From the NCBI RefSeq assembly GCF_018294505.1, contig NC_057814.1, forward strand, positions 37,327,054-37,391,053: a stretch of DNA of 64,000 nucleotides, given 5' to 3'. This document shows, piece by piece, positions 58,822-64,000 of the stretch. This stretch comes from Triticum aestivum (Eukaryota; Streptophyta; Magnoliopsida; Poales; Poaceae). The first letter of the stretch is position 1. The number at the start of each line of letters is the position of its first letter. The translations under genes were made by a program, and so were the position numbers. Under the pieces are notes generated by a model. That model saw nothing but the letters and a program-made list of their open reading frames with translations. It was not told where the DNA came from and made no database searches.

Positions 58822-60296
58822 CTAATAAGCAGCAGAAGAGACCAATTAGTATCTAGCTAGAAGCATATCTATAAACATAGAGCCAAGTTTCTAGACATGA
58901 AAGAAAACTGAGAAAAAAAAGCAATGCACTTGTGCTCAACAACATCAACAACACTTAGTTAATTTGGTAGGTTAGTTGGCAATGGCAATTGGCACCCTTC
59001 AAAACTAGGGATTTCTTTAGACATGAAAGAAAACTGAAAATGTTGAAAAAAAGAGCATAGTAATCTAAAAATAGGGGGAAAATACACTTCTTCTTTCTCC
59101 TCTTTATCTTCTTCTTTTTTTCATCTTTCTTCTTTCTTCTTAACCAAAACTAAACCTAAAGTTTTTGTTTCTTCTTCTTCTTAACCAAAAATAGGGGGAA
59201 AATACACTTCTTCTTTCTCCTCTTTATCTTCTTCTTTTTTCATCTTTCTTCTTTCTTCTTAACCAAAAAAGAGCACTAATATTTACTTCACTGAAAGATT
59301 TTTCACTTTGAAGGGAAATAGTTTTTGTTCCATCATCTGTTAATAATATAACAATAATAATTCATTATATGGCAATGAGTTGAGAAATCTGGCACTACAT
59401 TATTTAAACAACACAGAATAAAGCATAATGTACTAACTAATAAGACTACTAGTGACAATTGAGATTATACACAATTATAGTAGAGAAATGCTATCTATGC
59501 TCTGATGTACAACATGACACATCTGACTTAGCCAAGCAAGCAGGCATAAATCTGTTATTTAAATTAATCAAGCCATCAAGCAAATCTTCAGCTTGCCATC
59601 TCCTATATCGAAGTTCCAACCAAATTCTCTCCATATTATGTTAACTCTAGTTGTACAACAAAAAAGGAACAGTGAACTGCATAAATAAAGGAACAAAAGC
59701 CCATAAAGATTATAGGGACCAGCATAACTATCTCCGGTTTATTATCAGCAGAGGAGTTTGAATATGAATAAGCAACACGACCGGTGAACAAAAGGAACAA
59801 GGCATTTGCAACTGCAAATATTAATATACTGATAAGATACATATATTCCAAAGCAAGGAGCATCGCAGTCTTAGAAGTTTAGCAAAAGGAAACGGGTACT
59901 AATATGAAAGAAAAAATGGGTTGCAAGACTGAAAACTAATATTGCACTCCAAAATGCGCGTCTCCAAGGATCCAATTCATCAAAATTAAAATTCTACTCC
60001 CTCCATTGGGCATAAATAATTTTTTCCATAAGGTTGCTAATTTTTTGTACATAGCATCATGGGCAGAGAAGAATTGTGGAAATAAAACATCAGCAACAAC
60101 ACAGAACAATTAACAACTCTTGTCACTTTCGTGAACCACTAGTGAGAATTGAGATTATACACAATTATAGTAGAGAAGATGCTATCTATGCTCTAAACCT
60201 AAACTAAAGTAAACCTAAACTAAACCAAACCTAAAATAAACCTAAACTAAACTTAAAATACAGAAACAAAAACAGAAAAAAAACAAGAGATCTCAC
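58822..60296 (-). other. Intron 1 of the CACTA 3 B3 gene, with internal direct repeats
   Basis: This AT-rich DNA between the GC-rich first exon and the exon starting at 58821 (acceptor TTATTAG) contains two direct repeat pairs. A unit of about 80 bp (aaaatagggggaaaatacac, then a pyrimidine-rich run) is at 59069 and 59187. A unit of about 45 bp (gagattatacacaattatag) is at 59460 and 60149. No other gene is seen. Confidence 0.6.
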
Positions 60297-60930
60297 CAGG
60301 TGGAGGAGGGGGCACCGGAGGGGTGGGGCGGCCGCGGTGGTGGAGGAGAGGGGCGCCGGGGCGGCCGGGTGGAGGAGGGGGCGCCGGAGTGGCGGGGAGG
60401 CCACGGTGGTGGAGCAGAGGGGCGCCGGGGCCGCCAGGTGGAGGAGGGAGAGCCGGAGCGGCAGGGCGGCTGCGGTGGTGGAGCAGAGGGGCGCCGGGGC
60501 CGCTGGGGTGGAGGAGGGGGCGCCGGAGTGGCGGGGAGGCCACGGTGGTGGAGCAGAGGGGCGCCGGGGCCGCCGGGTGGAGGAGGGAGCGCCGGAGCGG
60601 CGGGGCGACTGCGGTGGTGGAGCAGAGGGGCGCCGGGGCCGCTGGGGTGGAGGAGTGGGGTGCTGCGGCGACGTGGGTGGCGTGGGGCGGCGGCGGCTCG
60701 GGCACGGGCGGCGTGGCGCGACGACGGGGATGGCGCGGGGCGGGAAAGGGGGTCACCGGGGCTGCTGGGGCGGGGAAGGGGGTCACCGGGGCTGCTGGGG
60801 CGGCGCGGCGACGGGGGTGGCGCGGGGCGGCGGCGGCACGGGGGCGGGATGGTGTGGGGCGGCGGCAGCTCGGGCGCGGGCGGAGAGAGAGAGAGGGACA
60901 GATGTGGGGCGCAGGCGGGCGTCGATGTTG
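60297..60930 (-). other. GC-rich first exon of the B3 gene with a 69-bp minisatellite
   Basis: From about 60337 to 60670 a unit of 69-70 bp (starting gtggtggagcagaggggcgc on the plus strand) repeats about 4.7 times, alternating two subtypes. On the minus strand it translates to a proline/alanine-rich repeat in frame with the downstream B3 exons (joining codon GAG). However, no ATG lies in that frame upstream, so it is probably 5' untranslated. The donor is CCACCTG then GTGAGAT at 60297/60296. A second 30-bp duplication (ggtcaccggggctgctgggg) is at 60751 and 60781. Confidence 0.6.
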
Positions 60931-60949
60931 ATTTTAGTTAGGGCACGGT

Positions 60950-61328
60950 TCTTTGCCGTCCGCCAGCAGACGGCAAAGATCCTAGCTAACGGGCGTTAGC
61001 TTGGCCACTTTCTTTGCCGTCTGCTAGCGGACGGCAAAGAGGGGGGCCGTTAGGTTTTTTTCTAAACAGCTCGTTAGTGGGGCCCACCTCTCTCTTTGCC
61101 GTTCGCCAGCCGACGGCAAAGATTCTTTGCCGTCCGCCAGCCGACGGCAAAGATTCTTTGCCGTCCGCTAGCAGACGGCAAAGAATTTGCTGATGGCAAA
61201 GACGTTCTTTGCCATCAGCCAGTTCTTTGCCATCCGTTTTTCGCAAGCTGACGGCAAAGAGCTTCTTTGCCGTCCGCCAGCGGACGGCAAAGAATAGGCA
61301 GACGGCAAATAAGCAAATTCCAGTAGTG
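60950..61328. repeat. Right subterminal repeats and terminus of CACTA 3
   Basis: About ten inverted pairs of ctttgccgtccg / cggacggcaaag, each able to form a hairpin, are packed next to the right terminus. The left cluster is at 56795-57195. Confidence 0.85.
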
Positions 61329-62569
61329 ATAAGATCAGGCGCGATGACCCTGGTGATGTCGAGGGCGAGCGTCCCAGGAAGAAGATTCCTGCCAAGGTGA
61401 TGTGGTATGCTCCTATAATACCACGGTTGAAACGTTTGTTCCAAAACAAAGAGCATGCCAAGGCGATGCGATGGCACAGAGAAGACCGTAAGAAAGACGG
61501 AAAGTTGAGAGTACCCGCTGACGGGTCGTAGTGGAGAAAAATTGAGAGAAAGTACGGGAAGGAGTTTGTAGATGACGCAAGGAACGTATGGTTTGGTCTA
61601 AGCGCAGATGGCATTAATCCTTTTGGGGAGCAGAGCAGCAACCATAGCACCTGGCCTGTGACTCTATGTTTGTATAACCTTCCTCCTTGGTTGTGCATGA
61701 AGCGGAAGTTCATTATGATGCCAGTGCTCATCCAAGGCCCTAAGCAACCTGGCAACGACATTGATGTGTACCTAAGGCCATTAGTTGAAGAACTCTTACA
61801 GCTGTGGAATGGAACAGGTGTACGTGCGTGGGATGAGCATATGGGGAAAGAATTTGACCTAAAGGCCTTGCTGTTCGTGACCACCAATGATTGGCCTGCT
61901 CTCAGTAACCTTTCAGGACAGCCAAACAAGGGATACCGCGCATGCACGCACTGTTTGGATGATACCGACAGTATATATTTGGACAATTGTAAGAAGAATG
62001 TGTACCTGGGACATCGTCGATTTCTTCCGAGCAGGCATCCCGTAAGAAAGAAAGGCAAGCATTTCAAAGGTGAGGCAGATCACCGGACGAAGCCTCGCCA
62101 CCATACTGGTGCTGATGTACATGATATGGTCAAGGATTTGAAGGTAGTCTTTGGAAAGGGTCCTGGCGGACAATCTGTTCCGAATGACGCTGACGGACGC
62201 GCACCCATGTGAAAGAAGAAATCTATATTTTGGGACCTGCCCTATTGGAAAGACCTAGAGGTCCGCTCTGCAATCGACGTGATGCACGTGACGAAGAATC
62301 TTTGCGTGACCCTGCTTGGCTTCTTGGGCGTGTATGGGAAGACAAAAGATACACCTGAGGCACGGGAAGAGAAACATCGTGGGAGTGGATGACAAGACAG
62401 ACATGTCAGGAGATTATGAAAAGTTTGATGAAATTGCTCCATTCACAGTGAATATTGGCCCGAGCATCCAGTTAAATGATGAAGATTTTCCATGGCTATG
62501 GCGCAAAGGGACACACGCGAAGAAAAAGTTTCACACACAAAGATCTGGGATGTGATCGGCTTCACTATC

Positions 62570-63230
62570 ATCACTTTCTTCTGTGCTTCACACCCAGGAG
62601 GGAATCTCTGTAATAGTTAGGGTAGTTATGTGTTTTGGCATTTGAAACGCGAAGAAATTTTATGTGCAAACAAATTCTTTCATGCATTTACTGATTTTTT
62701 CAGCTAAATGACCCTGAAATTGGAAAGCATTTCAAATGAACTCAGAAAAGGTTGAAAGTTGGCATGGTATCATAATTTTACCCACATAGCATGTGCAAAA
62801 AAGTAGAGAGGGTTACCACAAAAACTGGATGCACTTCGTGTACAAAATGGACAATCTCTTTCGAAGTATTAGGGTTTCAGACGAAAACTCATCCGTTACA
62901 AAGGCATTTCATTTTTTAAATAACCTAAGCATTACCAAATTGAATATAATGATAAAACACACTAATATTAAACATAAGAACAAAGAGTCACTGAAAATTC
63001 TATTTCAAAGTTAAGTTATTCACAAACTAGTGATTCACACAAATTTCAAATAATTCAAAATGTAAACTATTCAAATTTGTAAACTACCGGCACTAATAGA
63101 AAGTTTGTAATTTTTTGTACCTAAAGCAAAAATATTCACAAAGAAACTCTAAATACAGCAAAAAATAACTCAAAAATAAATAAAACAAAAATAAATAAAG
63201 CAAAAAAAAAGCCCGCCTAGTGCGCCACAG
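62570..63230 (+). other. CACTA 2 region after the transposase, with one 335-bp-type repeat unit
   Basis: At 62690-62930 a single unit matches the tandem repeats of CACTA 1 at 19625-20665 (ggttgaaagttggcatggta, acaatctctttcgaagtatt). AT-rich DNA without genes follows. Confidence 0.75.
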
Positions 63231-64000
63231 CGGCCTGCATACGACTAGAAACCCAACCTGTTGTTGGGCCAGGATGCAGGCCCGCAAAGGCCCAGTAGGC
63301 CCACAGGGCAGCACATAACATTTAGGCCCAGTAGGCCTGCTTTGGAGAGGAGCTCGAGAGAGCTACCGCACTGGGGCTTATAAACCAGTGCGGACGCCCC
63401 TCGGCTAGCGAGGTGGGACTAAACATGACGCACCGCACCTGCACCAGCGCACCCCCTTTAGTACCGGGTGGTGGCTCAAACCGGTACTAAAGGGGGGTCT
63501 TTAGTACCGGTTGGAGCCACCACCCGGTACTAAAGGGTGTGCGCTTCCCGCCGCTTGGCCTGGCCAAAACAGACCTTTAGTACCGGTTGGTGGCTCCAAC
63601 CGGTACTAAAGGGGTGTTCTATATAAGAAAGCACTTCAAAAAAAAATTCAATTTCTCATCTCTCCCTCTGCTTCTTTCTCCTCTGCCCCGTCGCCGCCGC
63701 CCCTCGTCGCCGTCCGTCGCCGACGCCGTCGGCCTCCGTCGCCCCGGCTGTCCCCGTCCCCGTCGCCGCGCCCCGCCCCGCCCCGCCCGGCCCGTCCCCG
63801 TCCCCGTCGTCGCCGCCCCGTCCCCATCCCCGTCGTCACCGCCCGTCTCCGTCCCCGTCGCCGCGCCTCGCCGGTGAGCTCCTGCCCCGGCCGCCATGTC
63901 TCCACACACACACACACACATTAGTTTTTTAGTTATAGAAATTTTTTCTGTTTTTTAGTTATAGAAATTTTTCTGTTTTTTAGTTATAGAAATATTAGAA
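63230..64000 (+). other. CACTA subterminal-type motifs, TATA box and start of an unidentified transcription unit
   Basis: 63230-63420 is the reverse complement, with changes, of CACTA 1 sequence at 18980-19160 (cgaggtgggact, gagctcgagag, aacccaacc). Four inverted accggt-type pairs fill 63458-63615. A TATA box (ctatataag) at 63619-63627 is followed by a GC-rich Ser/Pro/Arg-coding-like stretch (63690-63890), ATG at 63894 and a CA microsatellite (63903-63920). The gene it would start lies mostly beyond the window. Confidence 0.45.

Larger units (their letters stand above)
56770..61328 (-). mobile_element. CACTA DNA transposon 3 carrying a B3-domain gene, inserted in the CACTA 2 transposase
   Basis: The ends are CACTACAGGAATCTGC at 56770 and, inverted, gcaaattccagtagtg ending 61328. 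The target duplication is ATA (56767-56769 and 61329-61331). Both ends carry dense subterminal inverted motifs (tttgccgtc / gacggcaaa): 56795-57195 and 60950-61310. The 4559-bp element encodes no transposase or Ulp1-like ORF2. Its only recognisable gene is the minus-strand B3-domain gene (57833-58819, with a non-coding exon up to about 60930). It is therefore a non-autonomous CACTA with a gene in the body. Confidence 0.92.
55987..62560 (+). pseudogene. TNP2-type CACTA transposase, pseudogene split by CACTA 3
   Basis: It begins MKMSRQWMYDDRCSPEF (transposase-associated N-terminal domain, with CPCLVC and HVHLFKSGF) and continues with an acidic linker. The TNP2 region follows: LYPNCEADKKKL, ELLQWKAENGVSDKGL and CPVCGALRY up to 56769, then, beyond CACTA 3, KIRRDDPGDVEG from 61332 and KQPGNDIDVYLRPLVEEL, ACTHCLDD and IFWDLPYW. 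Lesions are a TAG at 56291, a frameshift near 56465, a TAG at 61528, a TGA at 62210, and frame loss near 62330-62390. The catalytic enzyme would cut CACTA ends; this copy cannot make it. The frame is exact across the ATA target duplication. Confidence 0.88.
54689..64000 (+). mobile_element. CACTA DNA transposon 2 (left end in window, right end beyond)
   Basis: The left terminus CACTAATAGAAAA at 54689 is followed by subterminal motifs (gtgccggtt, gtaccggttcgtg and their complements, 54725-54945). Then come a promoter-like region, the small coiled-coil membrane-protein gene (55457-55901), the TNP2 transposase pseudogene (55987-62560), one unit of the 335-bp repeat (62690-62930), and a second block with accggt motifs (63460-63615) and a TATA box. 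The same order, reversed, is seen in CACTA 1. The right terminus is not in the window, so the extent is a minimum and assumes 63230-64000 belongs to the same element. CACTA 3 is nested at 56770-61328. Confidence 0.82.

Noticed and set aside
60300..60999. Three overlapping plus frames of 202-220 codons (Gly/Ala/Arg rich)
   Set aside because: They are translations of the 69-bp GC-rich minisatellite; the repeat length divisible by 3 keeps several frames open at once.
63089..63103. CACTAATAGAAAG string resembling the CACTA 2 left terminus
   Set aside because: No subterminal repeats follow directly, no matching inverted end or 3-bp duplication was seen, and collinearity with CACTA 1 continues across it.

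Overview
This window is plant nuclear DNA from the wheat group (Triticum/Aegilops). It carries a complete Waxy gene for granule-bound starch synthase I with wheat-type protein sequence, and it is packed with the nested BARE/WIS/Angela-like copia retrotransposons and CACTA DNA transposons typical of Triticeae chromosomes. I cannot say which homoeologue (A, B, D or a relative) it is. Only two host genes look functional. They form a convergent pair in a small gene island at about 27.6-37.2 kb: a five-exon plus-strand gene for a mitochondrial protein matching plant succinate dehydrogenase subunit 5 (27743-31356), and the minus-strand Waxy gene (coding 32661-35522, with a leader intron and a non-coding first exon reaching about 36450).

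Left side (1-27 kb). After AT-rich DNA and a GC-rich possible orphan exon comes a badly decayed copia element with a 3' LTR (about 1810-5951). A scrap of decayed host-like coding sequence follows. Then comes a complete copia element (7203-24026, target duplication CCCGG) with one uninterrupted 1327-residue gag-pol frame. Its 3' LTR is split by an 8.1 kb CACTA element (15408-23519, target duplication AAA), which itself holds a solo LTR (21557-23135). LINE debris fills 24.0-26.5 kb.

Right side (37-64 kb). A duplicated host-like segment (37373-39093 and 52806-54533) brackets a truncated minus-strand copia element (39094-52805). A second copia of the same LTR family (41374-49770, target duplication CTTTT) is nested inside it; its two LTRs are close to identical but its coding region is ruined. 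The right copy of the duplicated segment carries a 1185-bp Helitron-like insertion, and the left copy preserves the empty site. From 54689 to the window end lies a second large CACTA element with a TNP2-type transposase pseudogene. A third CACTA (56770-61328, target duplication ATA) is inserted in that transposase and carries a multi-exon B3-domain gene.

Most interesting points: the B3-type gene inside a transposase-less CACTA element; a small two-exon gene for a coiled-coil, tail-anchored protein with the same exon structure in both large CACTA elements, next to the transposase in one of them; the Helitron-like insertion with a paralogous empty site; and a copia element with dead coding sequence but fresh LTRs, which points to mobilisation in trans.
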